Origin: a bacterium | GTDB lineage: Bacteria > Verrucomicrobiota > Verrucomicrobiia > Limisphaerales > UBA11358 | Direction: 5' to 3' | DNA length: 64,000 nt | Assembly: GCA_021813325.1 (NCBI GenBank) | Contig: JAKALA010000008.1 | Coordinates: 21,191 to 85,190 of the forward strand | Shown here: positions 12,392 through 21,793 of the stretch, piece after piece | Layout: each line of letters begins with the position of its first letter | Numbering within the stretch: position 1 is the first letter of the stretch | Translations under genes and position numbers: made by a program | Notes under the pieces: generated by a model | Databases searched by the model: none | Told to the model about the DNA's origin: nothing | The model's input: only the letters and a program-made list of their open reading frames with translations

Positions 12392-13203
12392 ACGGTCAAG
12401 CCGCTCAAATGGTCGAGGTGCCGCACTTGAACACGCTTTTCGAGGTTATCCACGAAGACGACGATTTATTGATCGTTCACAAGCCGGCGGACCTGGTCTG
12501 CCATCCCACCAAAGGCGATGAATATTCCAGCCTCATCAGCCGGGCGCGGATTTATCTCAAGGCCGACAAAGAGCCGCGCATGGTGAATCGTCTGGATCGC
12601 GAGACATCAGGATTGGTGGTGATAGCCAAGCATGCGGAAGCTGCCGGTGAATTGGGGAAAATCTGGGAGACACGCACGATTACCAAGGAATATGTCGCCA
12701 TTGTTCATGGTCACGTCGCGGCAGAACGAGGGATCATCGATGCGCCGCTCGGCAAGGATGAAGCCAGTAAAGTCGCGATCAAGGATTGTGTCCGGACGGA
12801 TGGCACACCGGCCCAGACGGAATTTTTTGTGGAGCGGAGATTTACCCGTAATTCGCCAGTTGATTCAAGCTTGGCCGAACCCTTCCGTGCGGATTTCGCG
12901 ATTGAGAAGAAATTTACTTTGCTTCGCCTCATTCCTCGCAGTGGACGCAAACACCAGATTCGCATTCACCTCTCGCACATCGGGCATCCTATTGTTGGGG
13001 ACAAGCTGTATGGCGGCGATGAAGATCTTTACCTGGCTTTGGTCGAACGAAGATTGACTGCCGAACAGCGGACGCGATTGATTTTGCCCACCCATGCCCT
13101 TCACGCCGGCCGGCTGCGATTCCAATGGCGCGGGCGCGACCTGGATTTTGCCTGTGCGCCGGAGCCGGACTTTACAAATTTTTGGGCGGGTGCGGCCGCG
13201 TAA
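12388..13203 (+). CDS. RluA family 23S rRNA/tRNA pseudouridine synthase
   Basis: A 271-residue pseudouridine synthase without an S4 domain. The catalytic motif reads NRLDRETSG (about residues 68-76), where most RluA proteins have HRLDRxTSG; the catalytic Asp is kept. Other family blocks are LIVHKPADLVCHP, RSGRKHQIRIHL and IVGDKLYGG. The likely target is a uridine in 23S rRNA or tRNA, and the exact site cannot be told. GTG 12388 overlaps the uppS stop by 4 bases; ATG 12409 would be an alternative start. The 3' end overlaps the L7Ae-like gene on the other strand by about 100 bases. Confidence 0.9.
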
Positions 13204-13553
13204 TTCATGGGCTTCAGAGCGTTTAATGCCTTGTTGATGCGAAACATTTTTAATTCCGCGTAAATGGACTGGGCCAATCCGGATTTGGTGAAACCCAAGG
13301 CTTTTGCTCCTTTTGTGGCGAAGAATTTTTCGAAATCAGCCGAAGTGAAATGTTGCACCACCGGATAGTGGGCAAAATCCTTCAACACTTCATCGCGGTT
13401 TTCCGGGGCAATGTCATCGGCGATCAGCACGAAATGCAACCGCCCTTTGTTGGCGCGGAGACAGTCCCGCCCGACGAGCAGCGATCGCGATTTCAGCACA
13501 AATGGGAACAGCCGTTCCACGGGTCGCGACGGTTGTGCCGTTTCATCCGTCAT
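13101..13553 (-). CDS. Putative L7Ae/L30e-like RNA-binding protein
   Basis: About 150 residues. Residues 20-105 resemble YlxQ/L7Ae-type proteins: VLKSRSLLVGRDCLRANKGR, then VLIADDIAPEN, then a GAKALGFTKSGLAQSI block. The tail (QAKSRSRPRHWNRSRPA) is basic and lies antisense to the end of rluA. ATG 13553 overlaps the helicase TGA by one base (TGATG); the GTG just before would overlap by four. Coupling to an RNA helicase supports a role in RNA or ribosome assembly. This is distant similarity by eye, so the family call is moderate. Confidence 0.6.
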   Translation of the reverse strand: MTDETAQPSRPVERLFPFVLKSRSLLVGRDCLRANKGRLHFVLIADDIAPENRDEVLKDFAHYPVVQHFTSADFEKFFATKGAKALGFTKSGLAQSIYAELKMFRINKALNALKPMNYAAAPAQKFVKSGSGAQAKSRSRPRHWNRSRPA

Positions 13554-15640
13554 CACGCTACCTTGGTCTTGACCTTGAACCCTTTGATCACAGTGCGATT
13601 AAGCTTGGAAACGATGCTGTTGACGTGTTCGCTGGCCACATCGACAAACAAATGCTTCTCCCGCACGTCCACCGTGCCGACGACTTTGCCGGGCAGGCCG
13701 GTTTCTCCCGCCACGGCGTTGACAATGTCAATCGGCTTGATGTCCTTATCCTGACCCAAGTTCATCCACAACCGGGTTTGGCCCTGGGGGGTGGCGCGGC
13801 TGGCCTTGGCCTTGGAGGCAGCAGGTTCTGATTTGGGTTTGAGAAACAGCTTTGATTCGGTGGCGGCAGCCGGAGTTTCAACGGACTTTAGAATTTCCTC
13901 GTCCGAATAGGTCTTTTCTGGTTTGGCAGCGGCAATGTCTGGCTTTCCCCCCTCGGAAACGGGGGCCGTGGTGTGTTCCGCCGGTGCAATCGCCGGTGCA
14001 ATGTTTCCGGTTTCGGCCGGTTGCATTGCCTTTTTAAAGCGAACAGAAACCTCATTGGTTTCCGGCTGCGGTGTTAGGACTTCCTTGGAACGAGCCGGTG
14101 GTTTCTCAGCGCGGCTGGGGCGTTCGGAACGATAATCGCGACGTTTTTCCAGGCCGGGACGCCGCTCCTCCTGGTAGCTGCTTTCACCGCGATCCTCGCG
14201 GCGCGGGCGCCGTTCATCGCGATAATCCCAGTCACGCGGGGCAAAACGCTCACGCCGTTCCTCAAACCGTCCGCTGCGCTGGCGGGGTTCAAAACGGTCG
14301 TCCCGCGGCGGACGTTCGTAGGCATCAGTTTTGGGTGCGGGTTTGGCGGCTTCTCCGCTTTGCAATTGGTGAATCAATGCGGATGCAATATCGGCGGATT
14401 CAAAACCGTCTTCGACCAGCCGTTCGATCAGGTGGTCAAAACGCTGATACTCTTTGGAAGCCAGCAATTGGCGCAGCTTGTCGAGAAAGACGTTTTCACG
14501 GGCTTCGGCGACTTCATCCACCGTGGGAATGCGTCCGCGCTGAATGCGGACATTGGTGAACCGTTCGATGTTGCGGATCTGGAACAATTCGCGGTAGGGC
14601 ACCAGCGAAATGGCCCGACCGCTGCGGCCCGCGCGGCCCGTGCGGCCGATGCGATGCACGTAATCTTCCGGGTCGTAAGGCAAATCGTAGTTGAAAACAA
14701 CCTCCACATCGTCCACGTCAATACCGCGCGCGGCCACGTCGGTGGCGACCAGAAATTCCAAACCGGATTGGCGGAACTTGTTCATCACGCGGTCGCGCAT
14801 GTTTTGGGTCATGTCGCCGTGCAGACGGTCGGCTTGATAACCGGCGGCTTCCAGGTAATCCACCAGATCATCCACCATGCGCTTGGTGTTGCAGAAAATG
14901 ATGCCGAGCTTGAGGTCGTGCAGGTCAATCAGCCGGGTGAGCAGCTCCATTTTGTGGCGACGGTCCACTTCGTAATAAGCCTGTTCGACGGTGGGAACGG
15001 TCATTTCCTTCCGTTCGATCTTCACATTCTGTGGATCGCGCGAATATTTCTCGATCAAATCGCGGATCGGCTTGGGCATGGTGGCGGAAAAGAAAACCGT
15101 CTGACGTTCGGCTGGCACGGCCTGGAGAATCAACTCGATATCTTCGCGGAACCCCATGTTCAACATGACGTCGGCTTCATCGAGAATGGCCATCTTGACG
15201 GTGTCGAGGCGCAGCGTGCCTCGGCGCATGTGATCCATGACCCGGCCCGGCGTGCCGATGACGATTTGCGCCCCCCGGCGCAAGCCGTCGAATTGGCGTT
15301 CGTAGGACTGGCCGCCATAAATCGGCAAGGCATGGATGCCGCGTTTGAAAAAGGCGAGTTTGTGAATTTCCTCCGACACTTGCACGGCGAGTTCGCGGGT
15401 GGGGCAGAGAATGAGCACCTGCACTTCGCGGCGGGCGGGATCTACCTTTTCCACCGCCGGAATGCCGAAGGCCGCCGTTTTGCCGGAGCCGGTTTGCGAC
15501 TGGCCGACGATGTCCTTGCCGGTCATCAGCACGGGAATGGCCTCGGCCTGAATCGGCGAAGCCTGCTCGAAACCGAGCTTGTCGATGGCCTTGAGCAGTT
15601 CGGGGGACAAACCCAATTCGGAAAATAATTTTGACGTCAT
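13553..15640 (-). CDS. DEAD-box ATP-dependent RNA helicase with DbpA-type C-terminal domain
   Basis: A 695-residue cytoplasmic RNA helicase of the CsdA/DeaD type. Visible motifs are the Q motif (FEQASPIQAEAIP), Walker A AQTGSGKT-like SQTGSGKTAAFG, PTRELAVQV, GTPGRVMDH, DEADVMLNMGF, SATMP, ATDVAARGID and HRIGRTGRAGRSG. An Arg/Asp/Glu-rich linker spans about residues 440-530, and a low-complexity segment follows. The last 70 residues (KPIDIVNAVAGETGLPGKVV onward) match the DbpA RNA-binding fold. Likely roles are ribosome assembly or mRNA decay at low temperature. It is coupled to the L7Ae-like gene downstream. Confidence 0.95.
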   Translation of the reverse strand: MTSKLFSELGLSPELLKAIDKLGFEQASPIQAEAIPVLMTGKDIVGQSQTGSGKTAAFGIPAVEKVDPARREVQVLILCPTRELAVQVSEEIHKLAFFKRGIHALPIYGGQSYERQFDGLRRGAQIVIGTPGRVMDHMRRGTLRLDTVKMAILDEADVMLNMGFREDIELILQAVPAERQTVFFSATMPKPIRDLIEKYSRDPQNVKIERKEMTVPTVEQAYYEVDRRHKMELLTRLIDLHDLKLGIIFCNTKRMVDDLVDYLEAAGYQADRLHGDMTQNMRDRVMNKFRQSGLEFLVATDVAARGIDVDDVEVVFNYDLPYDPEDYVHRIGRTGRAGRSGRAISLVPYRELFQIRNIERFTNVRIQRGRIPTVDEVAEARENVFLDKLRQLLASKEYQRFDHLIERLVEDGFESADIASALIHQLQSGEAAKPAPKTDAYERPPRDDRFEPRQRSGRFEERRERFAPRDWDYRDERRPRREDRGESSYQEERRPGLEKRRDYRSERPSRAEKPPARSKEVLTPQPETNEVSVRFKKAMQPAETGNIAPAIAPAEHTTAPVSEGGKPDIAAAKPEKTYSDEEILKSVETPAAATESKLFLKPKSEPAASKAKASRATPQGQTRLWMNLGQDKDIKPIDIVNAVAGETGLPGKVVGTVDVREKHLFVDVASEHVNSIVSKLNRTVIKGFKVKTKVA

Positions 15641-15800
15641 GTGGTTAAATCGTCTTGGCGACTTGGTCCACTGTAACAGAACGGCACGGGTAGCGAGAGC
15701 TAAATTTTAAGGGGTGCCAACGGGAGATTTTTCGCGTAACAGCAAGTTTGCCGTTGACACTTTGCCTTAAGTAAAGAGCATTGTGCATCCCGTTCCCCCT

Positions 15801-17366
15801 ATGAACAATCGTCACGATAAAATTCTATTCTGGGGCTGCTTTATTGCCCTCATTACCACCAGCTACGCCTTCATCAGCCGCATGATATTGTGCGGCGGCC
15901 AGTTCGTCACCGACTTTGGCTTGGACAAGGTGGCGGTGGGCGAACTTCAGGGGGCGGGTATCTGGCCGTTCGGGGTCAGCATCATCATTTTTAGCCTGTT
16001 CATTGATCGGATCGGCTACAAGGTGGCCATGATTTTTTCGTTCGTTTCCTATCTCATCTACACGGGCATGGCTTTCATGGCGTATCATGCCATTCACGGC
16101 GTGACCGGCAGCGAACTGATCGCGGCCCAGCACCATGGGCACCAGTTGTTATATTGGGGCAGCATCATTCTCGGCCTGGGCAATGGAAGCGTTGAGGCGT
16201 ATGCCAACCCAATTGTGGCGACCATGTTTAATCAGGACAAAGCAAAATGGCTGAACCGCCTGCACGCCGGCTGGCCGGGCGGCCTGGTGCTGGGCGGTCT
16301 CTGCACCATTGCTCTGGCCAACAATGCCGACTGGCGATTGACGCTCGGCTTGATCCTGATTCCCGCTTTTATTTTCTTCTTCATCTTGATTGGTTTAAAA
16401 TTTCCCAAAAGCGAACGGGAACAGGCCGGCATTGGCTACGTGCAAATGCTCAAGGAACTTGGCATGTTTGGCGCGTTGGTGGGCTTCGGACTGGTCTTTG
16501 CGCAACTGCAACAAGTGCTCGTTCCGGCGGCCTGGGCATGGCCGAGTTGGGCGTTCTGGGTTCCGACCGGCCTGGTGGTGTTGGTATTTGCCGCCGTCAC
16601 CAAGTCTTTCGGGCGGCTATTGCTGGCATGGCTCATCATCATCATGATGCCGCAAGCAACCACCGAACTGGGCACCAACGGCTGGATCACCGCGCTCATG
16701 GAAGATCCGATGAAAGCCGCCGGCTACAACGCCGCCTGGGTGCTGGTTTACACCTCGGCGATCATGTTGATTTTGCGTTTCTGCGCCGGACCGCTCATCC
16801 ACAAATTCTCGCCGCCGGGTTTGCTGCTGACGTGTTCGGCCCTGGCTGGCCTCGGCATTCTGGCGCTTTCCAAAACCGCGCACTCCGGGACGGGAACTAT
16901 TTTTGCGGCGGCCACCTTGTTTGGCATCGGCATCACGTTTTTCTGGCCAACCATTCTGGGTCTGACTTCGGAGCAATGTCCGAAGGGCGGGGCGCTAACG
17001 CTCAATGCGATGGGCGGGATCGGCATGTTGGCGGTGGGCATTCTGGGGTCGCCCTTTCTGGGATACATGCAGGAAAACACCACCACCCTGCAGCTGCGCG
17101 AAACCAATCCCGCGCTTTACCAGCAGGTGACCGTGAAGAAAAATTATCTGTTGGGCGCGTATGAAGCGATAGATCCCGATAAAAAGGCCGCCATCACTGA
17201 TGAAAAATCTCTGAACGACCTCAAGGCGGCGGAAATTTCCGGCAAGTTCAGCGCCCTTGGCAAAATGGCCATGTTCCCGATGTTTACCTTCCTGTGCTAC
17301 CTCCTGCTGATCGGCTATTTCAAAACGCGCGGTGGCTACAAGCCGGTTCTCTTGGACAAGAAGTAA
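15801..17366 (+). CDS. Major facilitator superfamily transporter
   Basis: A 521-residue integral membrane protein with about 12 hydrophobic helices, from ILFWGCFIALITTSYAFISR near the N-terminus. It resembles the sugar-permease-like MFS group common in Planctomycetes and Verrucomicrobia. An extended hydrophilic loop of about 70 residues (ENTTTLQLRETNPALYQQ to SGKFSALGK) precedes the last helix, longer than in standard MFS proteins. The start chosen is ATG 15801; GTG 15783 is also possible. The substrate cannot be read from sequence. TTGACA at 15754 could be a -35 element, but I see no good -10. Confidence 0.85.
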   Translation: MNNRHDKILFWGCFIALITTSYAFISRMILCGGQFVTDFGLDKVAVGELQGAGIWPFGVSIIIFSLFIDRIGYKVAMIFSFVSYLIYTGMAFMAYHAIHGVTGSELIAAQHHGHQLLYWGSIILGLGNGSVEAYANPIVATMFNQDKAKWLNRLHAGWPGGLVLGGLCTIALANNADWRLTLGLILIPAFIFFFILIGLKFPKSEREQAGIGYVQMLKELGMFGALVGFGLVFAQLQQVLVPAAWAWPSWAFWVPTGLVVLVFAAVTKSFGRLLLAWLIIIMMPQATTELGTNGWITALMEDPMKAAGYNAAWVLVYTSAIMLILRFCAGPLIHKFSPPGLLLTCSALAGLGILALSKTAHSGTGTIFAAATLFGIGITFFWPTILGLTSEQCPKGGALTLNAMGGIGMLAVGILGSPFLGYMQENTTTLQLRETNPALYQQVTVKKNYLLGAYEAIDPDKKAAITDEKSLNDLKAAEISGKFSALGKMAMFPMFTFLCYLLLIGYFKTRGGYKPVLLDKK

Positions 17367-17373
17367 TTCCAGT

Positions 17374-18213
17374 TCATTCCGAAGTTGCCAGCGGAGGCGC
17401 GGTTCGCGATCCCAGATGCTGCCAGGTTTTCTCTTCATTAAGAAAAACCAGCCAGGCGGGGTTGCGCCGCAAAATCTCCTGAATCTCCGGTTCCTCCAGG
17501 ATCATGCAGGCGGTGGACAACGCATCGGATTCGGCGGCGGAATCCGCCAGCGCCCAGGTCCGATGATGCTTCGAACACGGCTGGCCCGTGCGTGGATCAA
17601 AAATATGTTTTCCTTTCACCGCCAGACCGGAGCCGCTCAATGAAGCCTGACTCAGCCAATGGCGACGCGGCGAATGATCATCGCCCAAGCCACAAGACCA
17701 GCCGGCAGAGTCCGCCGGCGCTTCTCCGGCGAGAATGCTGCTGCCGCCCGCGACTAGCAGATAGGCGGAACAACTCCACTCATGCAGCACCGTCGCCATG
17801 CGATCCAGGGCAAACCCTTTGCCGATGGCGCCCAAATCAAACTCCAGCCGCCCATTGTCGCAGCGGATGGTAAATTCCTTGTCCACCAGGCTCCAGAGCG
17901 GCTTGGTCGGTTGGGTCCGTAGTGCGGCGGCGGTGACGGAAAACGCGCCACGCGTGGCGAACTCCATTTTGCGGGCGAGGTTCAAACAGGCAAAGACTGG
18001 TTCCGTCAGACGTAATTTTTCGCCCACTTTGAGTTCGCCGATCTGGGCGATTTCGCTGTTGGCGCGGAAGCGGCTGAGTTTGGATTCGAGGTCATCCAAC
18101 AAGGCAAACGCCGCCTGCGCTGCCTGCTGCGCGTAGGCCTTTTCCTCGTTGGCAATGCGCACCTGGAATTGTGTGGCCATGGCGCGGCGGTTGAAGACGT
18201 GAATTTCGCTCAT
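17374..18213 (-). CDS. apbE: FAD:protein FMN transferase (ApbE family)
   Basis: Attaches FMN from FAD covalently to threonine or serine of target flavoproteins, usually on the outer face of the inner membrane. It has 279 residues from ATG 18213 (MSEIHVFNRRAMATQFQVRI). Family features are LESKLSRFRANSEIAQ, the central DLGAIGKGFALDRM, HIFDPRTGQP, and SDALSTACMIL with the metal-binding Asp. There is no obvious signal peptide or lipobox, which is unusual for periplasmic ApbE. Its ATG overlaps the stop of the Agl23-like gene by 4 bases. No flavinylation target is visible nearby. Confidence 0.92.
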   Translation of the reverse strand: MSEIHVFNRRAMATQFQVRIANEEKAYAQQAAQAAFALLDDLESKLSRFRANSEIAQIGELKVGEKLRLTEPVFACLNLARKMEFATRGAFSVTAAALRTQPTKPLWSLVDKEFTIRCDNGRLEFDLGAIGKGFALDRMATVLHEWSCSAYLLVAGGSSILAGEAPADSAGWSCGLGDDHSPRRHWLSQASLSGSGLAVKGKHIFDPRTGQPCSKHHRTWALADSAAESDALSTACMILEEPEIQEILRRNPAWLVFLNEEKTWQHLGSRTAPPLATSE

Positions 18214-19703
18214 GGAATATCCGCGTTCGGCACCCAGAGAATGAGCAGCACGTTTGGCCGCCAGCCAAAGAATTCGGGGCGATAATCTTTTAGCTCCGTG
18301 GTCAACGGCTCGATCACATCCGTGGAGGTGATAAAGTAATCCGCCGCGCCCGTGGTTTGTCCCGGTTGCCAGAATCCGACGTTTTGAAACTGGCGCAAAT
18401 ACCACGGCAACGGCCAGGGATCGGCTGCCACCACGGCGATGCGCGGATCGGTTTGGTGGTTTTTTTTAGCCAGAATTTTCAGGCGGCCCGGCAAGCGGAG
18501 CAAATCCTCGCCGGTGTGGGCATAGGCATATGGATTGGATTCATCGGCTGGCCTCAAGAAAGCCCATTGGCGCGTGTCGTGAGCCAGCAGCACGATTATG
18601 ATGGTCACCAGCAAAGAAGTTCCCAGACGAACCGAAAATTTTGACCAGCGCGTCCAAATCCAAGCGATGAATTGACCGGCAAAAATCGCCAAAGGCAGCC
18701 AAAAGTTGAGCGCCAGCCACGGGGTTTTGTAAGGAATGGCGCTGTAAACCAGCAGAATGATCAGCGCATATACCGCCAGCATGAAACTTGCGGAATACGC
18801 CGGCTGGCGCAGCGCCCGCAGCATTCCCAAACCCGCCAGCGCAAGTATGAGTGCGCCGGACCAGCCACCGCCCAACAAAACCAGATAATACCAGAATGGT
18901 TTCTCGTGACCTTCGCCGCCGGCCCGCGCCGTGAAATTTGGGATTGCTTTGAGCAGGTCGGCAAACACGGCCAGATTGCGCCCAAACCAGGTGAATAACA
19001 GGATGGTGACGATGAAAAAGGTGATGCCGAAGGCGGCCATTGCCTTGCGTTTTTTGGGCTGCCTGGCCGGACATTGAATCGGACACAAAAAACAACCCAG
19101 CACCAAGGCAGAGGCCAGGGCAAAAAAGTGGATGACGGCAGTTTCTTTGCAGGCCAACATGAAGGCGGCAAAGCCACCGGCGAATGCGGATGCTGTCAGC
19201 GCTCTGGTCTTTAACATGCGCGCCCCCGCTAGAATGATCCCCCAGGTTGAAGCAACAAACAAAGTTTCGTGAATGAAGTAACGGTCGTAATAAACAGGCA
19301 GGGGGGCCAGCGCGAGCAAAAGGGCGGCAATGACGCAACTTATAAACCCAAACATTTCGCAGCCAAGACCGAGCGAGAGCACTGTGAGCGTGCCAACGAG
19401 GACGGTCGTGAGTCGCAGTTCAGTTTCGGTCAGGCTGGCAAAGTCTTTTGCGCCCTGAAGTTTTACGATTGGCTCGGCCAGAGCAGGCAAACCCGGGCCG
19501 TGTCGATCTTGCGGGTCGTAGTGGAAGGCTTTGCCGGAAAGCAGTTCACCAATGGTGTAGGCGTTGATGGATTCATCCGTGTGCATGGGCCGCTCGCCCA
19601 ACTGCGGCAGGCGAACAGCCAGGGCAAGCAGGCCGATCAGCAGAAAAATCGCCCAATGCAATTTGGGCGATGGCGTCGTGAATGGCTTTGATTGAGGGGA
19701 CAA
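18210..19703 (-). CDS. Agl23-like (TIGR03663) polytopic membrane protein
   Basis: A 497-residue protein with 10-12 membrane helices. The first is followed by RPMHTDESINAYTIGELLSG, the acidic loop typical of GT39/PMT-fold glycosyltransferases and of the TIGR03663 family, called flippase activity-associated Agl23. It probably uses a lipid-linked sugar donor in cell-surface glycosylation, but no activity is proven for the family. It is coupled to apbE by an ATGA overlap. A strong hairpin lies just upstream, between it and the discoidin-like gene. Confidence 0.82.
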   Translation of the reverse strand: MSPQSKPFTTPSPKLHWAIFLLIGLLALAVRLPQLGERPMHTDESINAYTIGELLSGKAFHYDPQDRHGPGLPALAEPIVKLQGAKDFASLTETELRLTTVLVGTLTVLSLGLGCEMFGFISCVIAALLLALAPLPVYYDRYFIHETLFVASTWGIILAGARMLKTRALTASAFAGGFAAFMLACKETAVIHFFALASALVLGCFLCPIQCPARQPKKRKAMAAFGITFFIVTILLFTWFGRNLAVFADLLKAIPNFTARAGGEGHEKPFWYYLVLLGGGWSGALILALAGLGMLRALRQPAYSASFMLAVYALIILLVYSAIPYKTPWLALNFWLPLAIFAGQFIAWIWTRWSKFSVRLGTSLLVTIIIVLLAHDTRQWAFLRPADESNPYAYAHTGEDLLRLPGRLKILAKKNHQTDPRIAVVAADPWPLPWYLRQFQNVGFWQPGQTTGAADYFITSTDVIEPLTTELKDYRPEFFGWRPNVLLILWVPNADIP

Positions 19704-19722
19704 GATTTCACCTCAAGCTGAA

Positions 19723-19747
19723 GCCCGGCCCGGCGCATGGGCCGGGC
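19723..19747 (-). terminator. GC-rich hairpin between the discoidin-like and Agl23 genes
   Basis: GCCCGGCCC-GGCGCAT-GGGCCGGGC is a perfect 9-bp stem about 20 bases past the stop of the minus-strand discoidin-like gene. No T-tract follows, so termination would be weak or factor-assisted; it could instead protect the mRNA 3' end. Confidence 0.5.
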
Positions 19748-19765
19748 CGGGTGAGCAATTGAAGT

Positions 19766-20428
19766 TTAAGCGGCGGGCTTGCCGTAAACTTCGACTTCGA
19801 TGTAATGGTTCATCTTATTGGTCGTGTTGCCTTTGCTGTAAAGGCGGACGTAGCGACCTTTGACGCCGTTGACATCGATCAACTTGCCGAAATAGGTTTC
19901 GATGTAGGGACGGTCTTTGCCGGCACCCAGGCCAAGTTCATTGCTGGCATCGTTGTTGTAAACGGTCGTCACGTTTTTTTCAAATTTGGGATCGTCGGAG
20001 ATTTGCACGACAACATCGAAATAAACGCGTTTTTGCGAATGATAGTGCCAAACGCAGATGGCGTAGATGTCGGATTCTTTTTCCAGGTCGATCTGCACCC
20101 ATTGTTTGCCGGGAGCAAATTCCACCCAGGAACCCTCATCGCCTTCCTTGTCGCCGTCGGTGATCAAGTCCAGCGTGCCAATGATGGGGTCGCTGTCGCT
20201 GGCGGTGACTTTTTTGCCGGCGGCAAGATTGACGGTGCCGGTCGGGACCATGAAATCCGTGGCGGCGCTTTTCTGTTCCGGTTCCAGGTTGGGAACTTTG
20301 ATCGGCACAGGCGTGCCCACGAACAGCGGTTTCGGCAGATCGATTTTGAGCGGAACTTTGTCTTGGGCCAGCGCTGCCACGCTGGTGAGCATGAGGGCAA
20401 TGGTCAGTTTTGGGAGCAATGATTTCAT
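19766..20428 (-). CDS. Secreted F5/8 type C (discoidin-like) domain protein
   Basis: A 220-residue exported protein with a signal peptide MKSLLPKLTIALMLTSVAAL ending at ALAQ. After a short linker, residues about 75-217 form a discoidin-like beta-sandwich: GKKVTASDSDP, then WVQIDLEKESDIYAICVWHY, then VKGRYVRLYSKGNTTNKMNHYIEVEVYG. Such modules usually bind carbohydrates or surfaces; no catalytic motif is present. It is the last gene of the leftward oxidoreductase set, 9 bases after the Gfo/Idh stop, so it probably helps bind substrate or cell-wall glycans. Confidence 0.85.
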   Translation of the reverse strand: MKSLLPKLTIALMLTSVAALAQDKVPLKIDLPKPLFVGTPVPIKVPNLEPEQKSAATDFMVPTGTVNLAAGKKVTASDSDPIIGTLDLITDGDKEGDEGSWVEFAPGKQWVQIDLEKESDIYAICVWHYHSQKRVYFDVVVQISDDPKFEKNVTTVYNNDASNELGLGAGKDRPYIETYFGKLIDVNGVKGRYVRLYSKGNTTNKMNHYIEVEVYGKPAA

Positions 20429-20437
20429 AAAACAGGC

Positions 20438-21793
20438 TTAAGCTTTGGTTTCTTCCTCGGAAATTTCAAGTATTTTGCGGGCGGCGATGGCTTCGTTGGC
20501 CTTGTGAATGACGTATTCGCTGGCGAACGCCTCATCCGCCGGGCAATTCAATTTGGCGGTGCCGCGAATGGCGTTGAAAAAGTTCTCCAGATGAGGCTGA
20601 TGAATTTTTTTGGCGAACGTGACCGGAATGTCGTATTGTAGCAGCGGCGCGGTTTCACGGACATCAACTTTGTCGGCATCGTTGGCCGGTTGCGTGGCGC
20701 TGGTGCGAAGGTAATTTTTGGCCACCAAGTCGTCCCAAGCCGGAGCGCGGTCTTCGCGGTAGAGTTTGGTGATGGACGGATTTTCCGACATTTTGATCGT
20801 GCCTTCATCGCCCATGAACATTTCAAAATAGCCGCCGCCGGCGCTGGTGGTGGTTTGCACCTGATAAAAGGCGCGGACGATGCCCGTCGGGATGGGGGAA
20901 TCGTGGGGAAGCTGATACTCGTAAACCACCATGGCGTTGTCATACCACTCGTGATTCTGGTAATAATCAACCCCGCCGCTGGCCATTACGGTTTTGGCGG
21001 GTGAACCGAGCCACCAGTTGAAAATGTCAATCTGGTGCGCTCCAAGATCGGACAACGGTCCGCCGCCAAGACCTTTGAACCAGCGCCAGTTGCGAAACTG
21101 GTGCATGTCTTTGAAACCGTATTTGGCCAATTCCGCCGCCGACATGTCGGAATGTTTGGGCCAGCCGAAATCTTCAGTAACGGCCCGGTTCCACTGCGCC
21201 TGTGCCGCAGTGAGGCGACCGCAAATTTTGGCGTCGTGAATCAGCCGGTTCAGCGCAAAAATGTAGCGCGGATTGCTGCGCCGCTGATGGCCGATCTGAA
21301 GCAATTTTCCGGTTTCACGCATGGTCTGCACCATTGAGCGGGCGCCTTCAATCGTGTTGCTCATCATCTTTTCACAATAGACGTGCAAACCGGCCTTGAG
21401 ACAGGCATTCGTGATGGGCGCGTGCCAGAAATCGGGCGTGGCGACGACGACCGCCTGCAAATCCTTTTCATGCGCGAGCAGGTCTTCGTAATTTTCGTAG
21501 CCGTTGACTTCCACGCCCTGGGCCTTGATGCGCCGAATGTTGCTTTCGCGATTGTATTTCCAAACGTCAACGATGGCCACGAGCTTGATGCCTTCAATGA
21601 CCAGCAAGGATTCCAGCAGCACCTGGCCTTCGGCGCCGCAACCGATGAGGGCGACGTTCAGATTGGAGAGGACGCCTTTGGAAGTGGCGGGTTTTTGTCC
21701 GGAATCGGGACTGCACGAGGCCAGCAGAAGTCCGGCCCCGGCCACCGCTGTGGTGCCGAGGAATTCGCGCCGGGTGTAAGTGGGTTTTACCAT
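20438..21793 (-). CDS. Tat-exported lipoprotein-type Gfo/Idh/MocA oxidoreductase
   Basis: A 451-residue family member with a twin-arginine leader TRREFLGTTAVAGAGLLLASC. The LLASC sequence is a lipobox, so the mature protein is probably membrane-anchored outside the cytoplasm. The Rossmann loop is ALIGCGAEGQVLLESLL. The EKP motif is altered to EKMMSNT but the Lys remains, and GAHQIDIFNWW supplies the conserved His and Asp. Substrate unknown. The start overlaps the DoxX-like stop by 7 bases (ATGGTAA), tying the two together, and the discoidin-like gene follows. Confidence 0.9.
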   Translation of the reverse strand: MVKPTYTRREFLGTTAVAGAGLLLASCSPDSGQKPATSKGVLSNLNVALIGCGAEGQVLLESLLVIEGIKLVAIVDVWKYNRESNIRRIKAQGVEVNGYENYEDLLAHEKDLQAVVVATPDFWHAPITNACLKAGLHVYCEKMMSNTIEGARSMVQTMRETGKLLQIGHQRRSNPRYIFALNRLIHDAKICGRLTAAQAQWNRAVTEDFGWPKHSDMSAAELAKYGFKDMHQFRNWRWFKGLGGGPLSDLGAHQIDIFNWWLGSPAKTVMASGGVDYYQNHEWYDNAMVVYEYQLPHDSPIPTGIVRAFYQVQTTTSAGGGYFEMFMGDEGTIKMSENPSITKLYREDRAPAWDDLVAKNYLRTSATQPANDADKVDVRETAPLLQYDIPVTFAKKIHQPHLENFFNAIRGTAKLNCPADEAFASEYVIHKANEAIAARKILEISEEETKA

